Part shown: positions 22,756-33,835 of the stretch, piece after piece | Layout of the letters: the number at the start of each line of letters is the position of its first letter | Numbering within the stretch: position 1 is the stretch's first letter | Assembly (NCBI GenBank): GCA_033807775.1 | Contig: CM066327.1 | Location: forward strand, 89,736,295-89,800,294 | DNA length: 64,000 nucleotides | Source: Saussurea involucrata | Taxonomy: Eukaryota; Streptophyta; Magnoliopsida; Asterales; Asteraceae | Direction: 5' to 3' | Program-made: the position numbers and the translations under genes | The notes under the pieces: model-generated | Seen by the model: only the letters and a program-made list of their open reading frames with translations | Database searches by the model: none | Told to the model about the DNA's origin: nothing

Positions 22756-22766
22756 ATCTCCCCCTA
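22756..22766 (-). other. Polypurine tract of element A
   Basis: ATCTCCCCCTA on the + strand, read as a TAGGGGGAGAT tract directly next to the 3' LTR. The 257 bases from here to the ORF3 stop hold nothing else recognised. Confidence 0.9.
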
Positions 22767-23023
22767 TTTGATTATGACATAGCAACAGAGAAAATTGCTA
22801 TTTAATGAAAACATAAGGATAAAAAGAACTCATAAAATATTTGTCCCTTTTACTGTTTTCTGGGATCTTTTCAGTACTGATGGAGTAAAGTACATTCGCT
22901 GAAATCTTTCTTTAAATCTTTGAATCAGGTTACAATATGAATAAGAAAGATTACAAGTACAAGCGAAATAAATTACAAGTACTGAAGGATGACTGATACA
23001 ATAGAGAAAAATGGTGATTGTTG

Positions 23024-24280
23024 TCAGCCTTCAAAGGGTTCTTCCTTAATGAGAAGTTCATCAAGGGTTGTCTTTTCAGTTGGAATCATCCAGTCAGGAA
23101 CCTTTTCTCCTTTATTCTTTAGCTTCAGAGCAGCTTCAAAAATCAAGGGTTTTAGGTGTCGTGCCTGAATGTCTTTTCTGAAGTCGCACCAGTAGATGAG
23201 ATCTTTGAGCTGTTCGATTGGAGTGATTGGAAGCTCAGCGATCCGTTGAAAGCATTTACGTCCGTCGTAGTCAAGAAAGAATATTCCATAAGTATTACTG
23301 ATGACTTTACCAGGGACGAAAAGTTCACATGGTGGCAAAGAGATGTCAAGGGCAGATAGATCAGGATCAGGACCAAGCACTTCAGCGCGAGAGAAACCAA
23401 TTCCAATTTCATTTCGTATGACAGGTCCTGAGTTTGAATCTTGACGTTTCTTCCTTGGAGAGCCCCTTTTTCTTTTCGGCTTTAGATCAGGAACCGGAGG
23501 AATATCCACACAAGAAGATATCAAATCGATCTGTCTGTTTATCAGCTTTTCGAAATGATCCTTGTACTTAGATTTTGATGGTTGGATAGCTAACCTCATA
23601 TCCAGCCATTCAGAGAGACCATACCTTTTTACAGTGTCAGCACGAAAGGTTTCAGATGAGTCATCTTCTCTGAACAGTTTGATGTCAACAATAGGTACTC
23701 CGATGGAGGTTCTTCCAGAGATGAATACCTTGTTGATCTTCGCTGGACGAAATCTGAAGTGGATTTTCTCTTTACACCAGATCAGGGTGGTCTGAGAAAC
23801 TTCAGCTTTCTTTTCCACGATCTTCTGGGCTTGTTACCAAAGCTTTCGTTGGATTTGAATGGGAATACGCTTCAGCTTGGGGTCTTTGACAGATTCTTGA
23901 GTGAGCTTGATGGCGTATTCTCTGTCTTTATCTTCAGCTTCCTTCCTTTCAGCGATGAGGCGTTCAGCTCTGAGATGATCCTGGTATTCAGCTTTTGAAA
24001 TTCTGAACTTAGGAGGAACTGAAGGTAGTTGATCGCGCCTTAGGATGATTCGCTGATCCTCGAATCGCTTTATTATTTCTTCTCTCCTCTTTTGATCTTC
24101 TTCACTCAGCTTTTGAGAAACTGAGGAAGGTCTGTTTCTGCGCGAGAGAGGTTGTTCTTCTGATTCATCAGTCTCAGAGATGAAATCTAAGACTGGGATT
24201 ATGTCTTCAGCGGTAGCTGGAATTATTGGTGAAGTTGCAATAGAAGATCTTTCAGCGATATCCTCAAACAGGGGAGAGGA
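23024..24280 (-). pseudogene. ORF3 exon 2 of element A (C-terminal domain), one nonsense codon
   Basis: An open frame from the predicted splice acceptor at 24280 down to 23024, broken only by TAA at 23834-23836, where the F copy has a sense codon. The N-terminal half is acidic then Glu/Arg-rich (RLIAERKEAEDKDRE). The C-terminal domain has TLIWCKEKIHFRFRP, RYGLSEWLD and YGIFFLDYDGRKCFQRI, and ends ELLIKEEPFEG. The order matches the C-terminal part of B ORF3, and resembles a domain I recall from Asteraceae retrotransposon proteins; that link is inference. No signal peptide or membrane segment is seen. The first residues lack an ATG, which supports joining to exon 1 by splicing. Confidence 0.72.
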
Positions 24281-24432
24281 CTAGCTGAAACGCAGCGATC
24301 TTACAAATAAGAACTGGGTAGAAGAACTTGGGTAGAAAAGATAGAAAAAAAATGTGGATGTGTATGGTGTTTGTGGAATGGATAACTGATTGTTCAGAGA
24401 TGATCAGGGAAGGAAAAATAAGTTTAGTGTAC
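24281..24432 (-). other. Predicted spliceosomal intron in ORF3 of element A
   Basis: 152 nt with a GTACAC donor (after CAA) and a TTTCAGCTAG acceptor behind a long T/C-rich stretch. Removal joins ORF3 exons 1 and 2 in phase 0. Retention gives a stop two codons after the donor. The F copy has the same donor and acceptor around a diverged 145-nt middle. Confidence 0.68.
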
Positions 24433-27084
24433 TTGACAAATCGGCTTTGCAAGTAGGATCGCCAGATTATCATCTTCAGCGATGCCTTTGTCTTTGCTTT
24501 TCTCAGCGCCAGAGGCTGAGTGCTTTGTCTTTGTTTTTGTCTTCTCCCCTGTGGATTCGGTTATCACGATCCCTTTAAGAGCTTTTCGAGGAGCATGTTT
24601 GACGACAAAGAATTCGTCATCATCATCATCATCATCATCATCGTTCCTTGGAGAGGAGGATGGTTCAGCTTCAGGGATGTCGATGTCTTCGTCTTCTTCT
24701 GCTTCGGATTCCTCAGCATCTTCTTCGAGTTGCTCCCCCTCAGATACAGAGGCGAGGTTCTCGGTTCCCTCAGGGTTTTCATCTCCCTGAGGTCCAGTAA
24801 TCAGATCTTCATTACCCTCTCCCCTGATAGATTCATCATGGGAAAGGTCTTCAGCGCTCTTATTTTGATCTTCAGCGCTCTTCTCCTGTTCAGCGCTCTT
24901 CTCCCCCTCTTTCTCATGATGGGCGGGGGAGGAATGGGTAGATTCAGCATTGGTGTTGTCTCTGTCTTCTGGGCCAGAGACTTTCACACAACCTTCAAGC
25001 TTAGCTATTCTGTCTTCTAGGCCAGAAATAGCAGGCGTGATTTTCTTCAGCTCTTGGCGATCCTCTGCGGTGAATGAGTCCAAAATAGGTGCAGGGGCCG
25101 GAGCAGGAGCTGGATTGTTTGCCTTGTCCACCAGCATCTCGATCATTGTCTTGACAGAACTAAGGTCGGTCTTCACTGAGCCCAAGTCGGTCTTGACCAC
25201 TGACATATCACCTTCGAGTGTACCAACCGATTTCTTCAGCGTTGTAACCTCGCTGGAAACGGTGGAAACTGACGATTTGAGGTTGGTGTAGTCAGTGTAG
25301 ATGTCGGAGAGCACTTTGGCAAAGTCGGCGAGAGTTTTATCAAGGTCTTTGATGTCATCAGAGGAGGCCTTCTTTTCCACCACAGTAGTCAGCTTCGTCA
25401 GATTCTCTCCAGCGTTTGTTACAGCTGTAGAGTTATTTGATAGACCGGTGGTGAGATCTGTAAGTTTCATCTCCATGGACTTCAGAGACTGGTTGATGTC
25501 TCCCAAATAAGGACCTGTAACATATAAGTACTTGTGAACAAAGGAAAGCTCAGAAGTTTCAGGTTTAGTTACAGTGTTTAAGGTGGGATCTGTACCTGCA
25601 GGAGCGTTGACGAACTCATCAAAGTTTCGAGTCCCTCCATAGTGTTCCATATCTCCCTCAAAAGTTCCGTGAGGGATGGAGATCTCTGCAGGTCCTTTCT
25701 TCGTCATTCGCTGAGAAGCTTCAACGGCTTCTTGTATGATGGCATCTCCAGCTTTAACTGGAGGAGTGTCCAAAGAAGTAGAGGGATGATCGAAGGATAA
25801 GAATTGGGGTTGGGTTGCAAGTTCAGCGTTGGATTCGCTGAGAAGTACTTCATCAGTCTTTTGAGAGACTGAAGAAGGTAGGGTAGATTCCAAAGTTCTA
25901 ACCTCAGCGTGTAGGGACGCTGAAGTAGGTTTAGAAGGGATGGCTTGAATTGGTGTGGCAGAGCGTACCACGGAACTTTCCTTCAGCTCTTCAGAATGAG
26001 CTGAGGAGTCTTCAGCATGGAATTGCTGGGGTTGCTCCTTGGTTTTCTTGATCCTTTTGGAATCAAGAGGGGTTAGAGATTGTTTCCTTTTCTTAGAAGG
26101 AATGGATTTTGTGGCCTGGGAATCAGCGAGGGGTATTGTCGTTGAAGGAGCCACAGAAAGCGGAGAATTAAGTAGAGTGAGAAGGGTAGAGAGACGTACC
26201 TCGTTGGCGACAGGCTTGAAGTCGAGAACTTTAGGGCCAATCTGAGAGAGTTTCAGATCACCCTCTTCAGGATAGCTTTCCTTCAGGCCATATTGAAAGA
26301 TGGCGCTGATGAATCGTGGGTAAGGAACCCATGCTGGTCGGTCAGCGGCAGAATCAACACGTTGAATGAGGTCTTCATAGATGATGGAGGCCCAGTCAAT
26401 GTTGAGACCTTTCAGCAGTACGTAACCCATGGCCTGCTGAGGTTGAGCGGCTTGATCAGAAGATCCGGATTTCGCTGTCATGCAGCTGATCAGGTGAGCG
26501 AAGATGAAGTTCATCTCGCTGGGCATCTTGGATTTCTTTATCAGCGTCAGCTTCTTCTCAGGTAGCTTGTCTCTTCCAGTCTCCCAGATGTAACCCATCG
26601 CATCAAGGAAAGCAATGATTTCTTCCCTGTCAGCGTGCTTCTTGTGGTCAGGAAATGGAATGAAAGGATTTTCTGAGATAGCGTTAGGGAATTTCAGAGC
26701 TCTGCGGATTATTGCGGGGGTTATCTTGATGGTGCCATACTCAGTATCGCTGAGTATGCAGTCGATGGTTTTAGATGGATCTTTGGCGGAGGGTAGGTCG
26801 GTGTGTCTGGCAGAGTACCAGAATTGGGATAATAGACGCTGACTGGCAGGAGGTGTGATTGTCAGTGCTGTGTAGATGGGGCTATTCTTCAAAAAATTTA
26901 CAGCGTCGTCTAGATGGGATACCTGCTTCCGAGGAGGAAACTCGAGAAGCGCTGAAAGGTTGTTTGCCTTTGTCCAGTCTAGTTGATCCAGCTCAAACTT
27001 AACCTGAGGAGCTTTGGTGATTTCCAGTTCCTCAGAATCAGCGGAGATGGACTCAGCGGTAACATTCAGCTTTGAAGTTGCCAT
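24433..27084 (-). CDS. ORF3 exon 1 of element A (SIRE-type extra ORF)
   Basis: 884 codons to the predicted donor; unspliced, the ORF ends two codons later. The start is the ATG at 27084, just after an ATACAG that could end a leader intron. Residues about 60-300 form the shared ORF3 domain: SQRLLSQFWYSARHT, a GYIWE block, NFIFAHLISCMTAKSGSSDQ and PRFISAIFQ. The C and B ORF3 carry matching blocks. Then come a low-complexity Ser/Lys/Glu region, a coiled-coil-like part with VKTDLGSVKTDLSSVKTM, and an acidic tail with a run of ten Asp. SIRE/Maximus elements are known for an extra, sometimes env-like, ORF here. I see no membrane anchor, so the role is unknown. Confidence 0.85.
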
Positions 27085-28086
27085 TTCACTGTATTATCAG
27101 TTCAACCAAAGATGTTAACAAATAAGAAATATCTTAATGTGGAAAGAAAATTTCCATTAAGATTTTTCGAATTTTGTCCATTTCATTCAGACAAAAAAGT
27201 CTTAATGAAGATTAGGGTTTTTCTTGTTTTTTTTTAAAAAAAACGAATATAACACCTATAAGCCTTGTATTCCAGTTTTAAAAAAATGGATACGAAAGAA
27301 GAACAAGTTTAAGATTTTAGATTTAAAACTTGAAGAACAACCATGAAATGGTTGTGTTTATAAAACCATGAAAGAAAATGATTTTATTTTTGAGTTCTTT
27401 TGTTTGATCTTGTGTAAAACAATGATAAGATCGAAAACAAGTTATTTGCATTTGATAATAGATAAGAACATAATAACCTTGAGTTTGATGAAGAAGATGA
27501 TGAACAGTTCTTGAAGATTGAGAGCACAAAATGCAACAGTGTTCTTTTCTTGCGGAGAAAGATTGATTCGCGTAAAAGACAAATATAAACTTTGAGAGTG
27601 TTTATATAGGAAGAGAGTAGAGAGAGAAAAACTTGAGCGGGAAAGTTTTTCATCATGACACGGACACGTGTTTGCATTTGATTGGATAGACAACGAAACG
27701 TGCAAACGTGTGTCAGAAAAAGAGCGTGCCTGGTGTTATCCGTTGCAATGACGTCACAACTGTCCTTTCACATTCTTTCGTTGTCTCTGAGGTTTTGAAA
27801 GAAAAACTCAGGGACTCTTTTGAAAATATGAAGCACTGAATAGAAATATCAGTGAGGGTTTTAAGAAATTTCAAAATATCGCTGTTAAGGAAGAGATATT
27901 CAGCGATGAAAGAATTTGAAATCTTGCATTTTCATGCGTTTTGTCAGAGAAAACATACCTTGATATCAGTTTAACCCAATTTATTCAGAGAGAAGATGAT
28001 GAAATGGATTGTACAAGTTTATTTTATCCAGAGCCTATACAAGAATGTATAAACGTATCACTGATTAAATGTGAACCGCTGAAGAT
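27085..28086 (-). other. Spacer between pol and ORF3 (element A)
   Basis: About 1 kb without a convincing gene. It holds the promoter-like boxes at 27601-27756, then A/T-rich leader DNA. Unlike B and C, I find no polypurine pair here. Confidence 0.6.
27601..27756 (-). promoter_or_regulatory. Probable internal promoter for ORF3 (element A)
   Basis: On the - strand a TATA box CCTATATAAA (27601-27610) follows a G-box ACACGTGT (27664-27671) and the palindrome TGACGTCA (27749-27756). The LTR promoter of the same element has the same G-box then TATA order. The ORF3 ATG is 517 nt downstream of the TATA box; a leader intron ending at ATACAG next to the ATG would shorten this. Prediction only. Confidence 0.55.
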
Positions 28087-31000
28087 TTATCCTTCAAAGT
28101 TCAGCATTCCAAGCTCGCTGATGAGAAAGTTGAATCTTGTCTCATCAAGAGGTTTGGTAAACAAATCAGCTAACTGATAATCAGTTGAGATAAAATGAAG
28201 TTCTATATCACCATTCATCACATGATCTCTGATAAAATGATATCTGATTTCTATGTGTTTTGTCTTTGAGTGTAGCACTGGATTGTTTGCTATAGCGATG
28301 GCACTTGTGCTGTCGCAATAGATTGGAATTTTGGAGAGCTGAAGATCATAGTCTAGTAGTTGATTTCTCATCAACAAGACTTGAGAACAGCAGTGGAAGT
28401 GGACACTGAGTTTTGCTTCTTACTTGTCCAACTTACCAGCTTTCCACCCAGGAGCTGACATCCTCCTGTGGTGCTTTTCCTATCCATTTTGCAACCTGCA
28501 AAATCACTGTCTGAATAGGCGGTTAGATCGAATCTTGAATCTTTGGGATACCAAAGACCTAGATTCGCTGTACCCTTAAGATATCGAAAGATTCGCTTTA
28601 CAACTTTCATATGAGATATCTTAGGTTCAGCTTGATATCGTGCGCACAGACATGTTGCAAACATAATATCAGGTCGGCTAGCTGTAAGATACAGTAGTGA
28701 GCCGATCATCCCACGGTACAGCGTGACATTGACAGGAACACCCTTTGTGTCCTTATCAAGTATCAGCGGTGGTGCCATAGGGGTTTTCATAGCTGAACTT
28801 TCAGTTAAGTCGAATTTTTTCAGCATATCTTTAACATACTTTCCCTGATTTATAAAAGTTCCTTTTTCAGTTTGCTTAATCTGAAGACCAAGGAAATATG
28901 TTAGTTCACCCATCATACTCATTTTATACTCATCTTTCATTCTATCAGCGAAACGAGTACAAAGCTCAGGGTTAGTAGAACCAAATATAATGTCATCAAC
29001 ATATATTTGAACTAAAATGATATGACCTTTTATTTTTCTAAAAAACAAAGTTTTGTCAATCTTACCTCTCTCAAATTTTTCAAGGTGGAGATAAGTAGAA
29101 AGAGTGTCATACCATGCACGAGGAGCTTGCTTCAAGCCATAAAGTGCCTTATCCAGCTTATAAACATAACCTGGACGCTTAGGATCTGAGAATCCTGGAG
29201 GTTGTTCCACATAAACTTCTTCATTCAGCTTTCCATTTAGAAACGCTGACTTAACATCCATTTGATGTACAGTGAAGTTTTTGTGTACAGCATATGCTAA
29301 GAAAAGACGAATAGATTCAAGTCTTGCTACTGGAGCAAAGGCTTCGTCATAATCTATACCTTCCTCTTGTCTGTATCCATGAGCAACAAGACGAGCTTTG
29401 TTGCGAGTTACAGTACCATGTTCGTCCAACTTGTTTCGATAGACCCACTTAGTGCCTATCACTGTTTTGTCAGTTGGTCTCCGAACAAGTTTCCAAACTC
29501 TGTTTCTTTCGAATTCAGTCAGCTCTTCTTGCATAGCGCTGACCCAGTTTGGATCTCTGAGGGCGTCATCTATTTTCTTTGGTTCAGTTAGAGAAATAAA
29601 GTTAACAAATAAACAAATATTACCTGCACTTCTACGAGTCTGAATACCAGCGTTGGGATCACCAAGAATTTGATCGATTGGGTGATTTACAGTCCATCGC
29701 TGAGCCGGAGCATGCGTCGCTGACTCAGTATGAACTGGAGAAACTGAAGATGAGGCTTCAACTACTTCTGGATTATCAGCTAAGAGAGGAATGCTTGCAT
29801 TTGTCACTTCATTCACTGATTGCTGAGAAATAGATGGAATTTCTGAGACATTTGGATCAACTGCGGGTATAGTGTTTATAGGAACAGCTGAGACCCAAGA
29901 TGTTTCAGCTTCACTATTCTGCATATTGGGAATGATAGTAGGACCATCATTTACAGTTGTATGAGTATGAGTAGTGGGAACATCTTCAGAATCACAAAGA
30001 TGAGAAAACATCCATTGATTCAGTTCTTCTGTATCAGCGTTCGGTTTAGAGTTCGCTGAACGGGATTCGTCAAAAGTGACGTGAATAGTTTCTTCTACAG
30101 TTTGTCTTCTTCGATTGAAGACTCTGAAGGCTTTGTAAACTGAGGAGTATCCAAGAAAGATTCCATCATCAGCCTTAGGATCAAACTTTCCAAGGGCATC
30201 TCTGTTGTTCAGTATGAAACACTGACAACCAAAGATGTGAAGAAAGCTGATTGAAGGCTTTCTCCCATGAAAAAGTTCATAGGCTGTCTTTTTGAATCTT
30301 TTGACTATCAGCGACCTGTTTTGCGTAAAACAAGCCGTGTTGACAGCTTCTGCCCAAAACTGAGTAGGCAGGTGAGAATCGCTGAGCATTGAACGTGCAA
30401 CTTCAATAATTGTTCTATTTCTTCTTTCAGCGACTCCGTTTTGTTGTGGTGTTCTCACTGACGAAAAGTTGTGAGAAATACCCTTGCTCTCAAGGAAGGA
30501 ATCAAGAGAACTGTTTTTGAATTCAGTTCCATGATCACTCCTTATTGAGCGAACAGTCATATTGTTCAGAGTTTCCATCTTCCGAACAAAGGTGCTGAGT
30601 TCTTCAGGGGTGTCACTCTTAGAACGGAGAAACATTACCCATGTGTAACGAGAGAATTCATCAACTATGACCAGCGTATATTTCTTTCCAGCGATGGATT
30701 GTTTGTTAACGGGGCCAAACAAATCCATATGGAGTAGTTGAAGAGGATATGACACTGAGGAAACTTGCTTGGACCTAAAGCTTGCCTTGGTCTGCTTCCC
30801 TTTTTCACACGCTGAACATAAGGATTCTTTGGCGTATGAATGTTGAGGTAGACCAGTGACTAACTCTTTGGATGAAAGAGTATTCAGTGTCTTGAAGTTG
30901 AGATGTGAGAGCCTCTTGTGCCATAGCCAGTTGACATCAGAAGATGCCTTTGAGAAGAAACAGGAGTTCTCAGTGGTTGTTGAGTCCATGTTTATAACGT

Positions 31001-31346
31001 AAACATTTTCCAAACGATAACCGCTGAGAGCTATCTTCTCCTTTTTGTCAGAGACAAAGCAGGATTCCTTAGTGAAAATCACTTTGTTATCCATGTCGCA
31101 AAGCTGACTGATGCTTAGAAGATTATGCTTCAGCCCTTCAACATATGCGACTCTTCTGAAGGATGTTGTACCATTTGAAAGTACACCATACCCTCGGGTG
31201 TGTCCTTTTCGATTTCCACCGAAAGTCACAGAGGGACCCTTCTCTTCCTTGTATTCAGCGAGCAGGCTTTTCTTTCCAGTCATGTGTCTAGAGCATCCGC
31301 TATCGAGATACCAGATACCCTTCTTAACCTGTAATACAAAGGAAGA
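28087..31346 (-). pseudogene. pol: Pol of element A: protease, integrase, RT, RNase H (frameshifted in RNase H)
   Basis: It follows the gag stop in the same frame. Protease has WYLDSGCSRHMTG with an intact DSG. The pre-integrase zinc region has WHKRLSHLNF and LCSACEKGK. The integrase core has D in LLHMDLFGP, D in RSDHGTEF and E in AERRNR. RT has KWVYRNKLDEHG, MDVKSAFLNG and the active-site box IYVDDIIFGSTN. RNase H has AYSDSDFAGC, then the frame breaks at about 28389, where 31 nt present in B and C are missing. The lost part encodes the catalytic Glu of the AEAEY-type motif. The tail with CDSTSAIAI and LADLFTKPL is open in another frame (28087-28377). Confidence 0.92.
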
Positions 31347-33755
31347 TTAGTTTTGCTTGGGTACCCACTTCACCATGTATACGCGTTTGTCAGTGGAAGT
31401 GGTTGGAATGGGTTCAGCAGTTTTCGCAGCATTTGAAGATTCAGCTTTGTCTTTCTTCACTTTGGTCAATTTCTTGACCTCAGCGGTAGGAGTCACCTTG
31501 ACCTGACTTGCAACTGGTTTGGTCTTCTTGGGTGCTATCTTCACCTTAGCTATCTTATCAGCTTTGGTGGCTGTGGGACACTTACTTGCAATATGATCGG
31601 TAAGTCCACAGTGATAACATTTCCTATAACTAAAATTAGTTCTAGGACCACTTGAGTGCTGTGCTTTTAATTTGGAATTAGAAGTGCCAGCACCAAGTAC
31701 ACTATTGGTTTTTGAAATAGGACGAACATTCAGTTCTTCAGATTTCTTACCAAGGATATCTACTCTGAGTCTAGGAGTAGGTCGCTGAACTGATCCAGAG
31801 GTCTGATTTCTAGAACCAGATGAATGAATCACTAAGGCTTTGGAAGCATTCAGCTTAGGTACTAAAGTACCCTTCTGAGGATTTTGATAAATTACAATTC
31901 CTTTACCTTTATCTTTAGAGACAGAGGTAGGTTTTGAATAAACCATTTTCTCCTTGCCTTTTGAGGAGGTAGGAGTTTCCTCAGGGATTGGTGTAATCGA
32001 CGAGGAGTACTGAGATGAAGAAGTGTCAGCTACTGAGGATACGAACGTTCCAAATTTAAGCATTGAACGTTCAGTGGTTGGTATTGGAGTATCATATTTA
32101 TAACCCAGACCACGTTTATCACTCAGAGGAATCTGAGCCTTAATTATCTCAGTGATCTTTGTTGAAGAATTACACCATCCTTCAACAGTAGCTTGTTCAG
32201 CTTTTAATGCAGCGATAGCTTCCGCTCGTTCAATTTTGACTAGCTGATTTAAATGGACTTGATCTTTAAAATCTTCTTCAAATTTAGAAAGCTTTTCTAT
32301 TTGAAGGTGGCAATTTTTAAGCTTTTCAGCGAGATCAAGATTTTGGTTTTCAACCACAGCTTTGCCGTTCATGGCTTCGTATAAACTTCTAGTCAGTAGT
32401 TCGATTTTACGGAGACTATCAGCTTCATCAATATTTACAATATTGGTAAAGAAGGAGGGTGATACCTGAATGGCAGATGTTGAAGTGGAGGGAATGTTTG
32501 AACTTTCTTCCTCTTCTTCAATCTTGGCCATGAGACATTGATTTGCTTCATCATCTTCAGAATCAGATGATGAGGCTTCTTCATCAGAAGCAGCCCAATC
32601 ATAGTCAGCCATTAGGCCTTTTCCCTTCTTCTTAAATCTTTTCAGCTTTGCATACTTCTCCTTCAGCTTTAAGTATTTGTCGTCTTTATTCCTTGGAACA
32701 AAGGATTTCTTTGTAAAAGCTGAAGGTCTCATGATTTTCTTTGACCTGCACTCGTTAGCGAAATGACCTGTCTTTTCGCAGTTAAAACAAGTAGCAGTAG
32801 CCTTATCAACAAAAGCTGATGACTTAGGCTTGTCAGCTATAGAAAGAGTTTTGTTCTTTCTAAACATTTTCTTCTTGACGAATCTCCTGAACTTTTTAGT
32901 TAGGAGAGCCAAGGATTCATCATCTGAAGAATCAGAATCTGATGACCTTTCAGAGTTACTTTCTAACTCAGTGATAGTGACCACGGGTCGCTGAGTAGAA
33001 GGTTCCTCTGAGATTAAAGCAACAGGGGTGCTTTTGGAATCTTTTACAAGATTCTTCTTAAGATGGCTAGATTGCTCATGATTCAGCAATGTGCCATATA
33101 AGGTAGCAAGTGTCATTGATCTTAGATCTTTCGACAGCTTGAGACACATGGAATAATTGTCCCAGCTTTCAGGTAAACATTCTAAAAACTTTGTCAGAAC
33201 TTCAAAGTTAGAATATTCCTTACCAACCGTTTTTAGATCTATAATTAAGCAATTAAAACGTTGATGTACTTCAGAGAGAGTTTCATTCTTACCAGAGATG
33301 AAGCTTTCGTATTGTCTTACCAGCTTGATCTTTCTTGAATCCTGGACTTCAGACGTTCCTTCATACTGAACACATATTGTGTCCCACATGGCTTTTGAGG
33401 ATTTCAGGTTCATGACGGAATGGTAGACTTCGTCAGGAAGGGCCATGGATAGTATGGATCTGGCTTTTGTATCTATAGCCACTTTCTTCTTGTCTTCATC
33501 GCTCCAATGATGGATTTCCTTTGGAATCAGCCTTTCTGGAATAGCAGCCCTAGTTGCAGTGGCTGGAACTGCAGGATCAATTGTTACAGGGATGTGTGGG
33601 CCGTTTTCAAGATAGTAAGGTATAGTAGGGTCTACACCTTCTAAGAAGAGTGTCATCCTATTTTTCCATAAGTTGAAGTTGTCTCTGGAAAATCTAGGGG
33701 GTTTTGCAAGAGAACCATTGTCAATATAGTGAGTGTTTGTGTTTGAGTTGGCCAT
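31347..33755 (-). CDS. gag: Gag of element A, 802 residues
   Basis: An intact Gag-type nucleocapsid precursor starting at the ATG 67 nt after the PBS. The N-terminus FSRDNFNLWKNRMTLFLEG and the capsid core with MWDTICVQYEG and QRFNCLIIDLKTVG are typical of copia Gag. Two CCHC knuckles, CFNCEKTGHFANEC (32748-32789) and CYHCGLTDHIASKC (31578-31619), bind RNA. Between them lie acidic Ser-rich stretches and a coiled coil. It ends VKWVPKQN, then a single TAA at 31347-31349 in frame with protease. Pol must therefore come from stop readthrough or another recoding step, as reported for SIRE elements. Large for a copia Gag, but usual for this lineage. Confidence 0.93.
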   Translation of the reverse strand: MANSNTNTHYIDNGSLAKPPRFSRDNFNLWKNRMTLFLEGVDPTIPYYLENGPHIPVTIDPAVPATATRAAIPERLIPKEIHHWSDEDKKKVAIDTKARSILSMALPDEVYHSVMNLKSSKAMWDTICVQYEGTSEVQDSRKIKLVRQYESFISGKNETLSEVHQRFNCLIIDLKTVGKEYSNFEVLTKFLECLPESWDNYSMCLKLSKDLRSMTLATLYGTLLNHEQSSHLKKNLVKDSKSTPVALISEEPSTQRPVVTITELESNSERSSDSDSSDDESLALLTKKFRRFVKKKMFRKNKTLSIADKPKSSAFVDKATATCFNCEKTGHFANECRSKKIMRPSAFTKKSFVPRNKDDKYLKLKEKYAKLKRFKKKGKGLMADYDWAASDEEASSSDSEDDEANQCLMAKIEEEEESSNIPSTSTSAIQVSPSFFTNIVNIDEADSLRKIELLTRSLYEAMNGKAVVENQNLDLAEKLKNCHLQIEKLSKFEEDFKDQVHLNQLVKIERAEAIAALKAEQATVEGWCNSSTKITEIIKAQIPLSDKRGLGYKYDTPIPTTERSMLKFGTFVSSVADTSSSQYSSSITPIPEETPTSSKGKEKMVYSKPTSVSKDKGKGIVIYQNPQKGTLVPKLNASKALVIHSSGSRNQTSGSVQRPTPRLRVDILGKKSEELNVRPISKTNSVLGAGTSNSKLKAQHSSGPRTNFSYRKCYHCGLTDHIASKCPTATKADKIAKVKIAPKKTKPVASQVKVTPTAEVKKLTKVKKDKAESSNAAKTAEPIPTTSTDKRVYMVKWVPKQN

Positions 33756-33821
33756 TTTCAGATAATAGTAAGGAAGAGAAATATCTTAGATTAGATCTTG
33801 TTTATGAGATTAAACAAATCT

Positions 33822-33833
33822 GCTCTGATACCA
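33822..33833 (-). other. Primer binding site of element A
   Basis: GCTCTGATACCA on the + strand is the complement of TGGTATCAGAGC, two bases inside the 5' LTR. Initiator Met tRNA type. Confidence 0.92.
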
Positions 33834-33835
33834 CT

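Noticed and set aside
24482..25020. + strand ORFs opposite A ORF3, rich in Ser or Ile/Val
   Set aside because: Antisense shadows of the acidic repeats of ORF3; the runs come from the GAT repeats that encode poly-Asp on the - strand.
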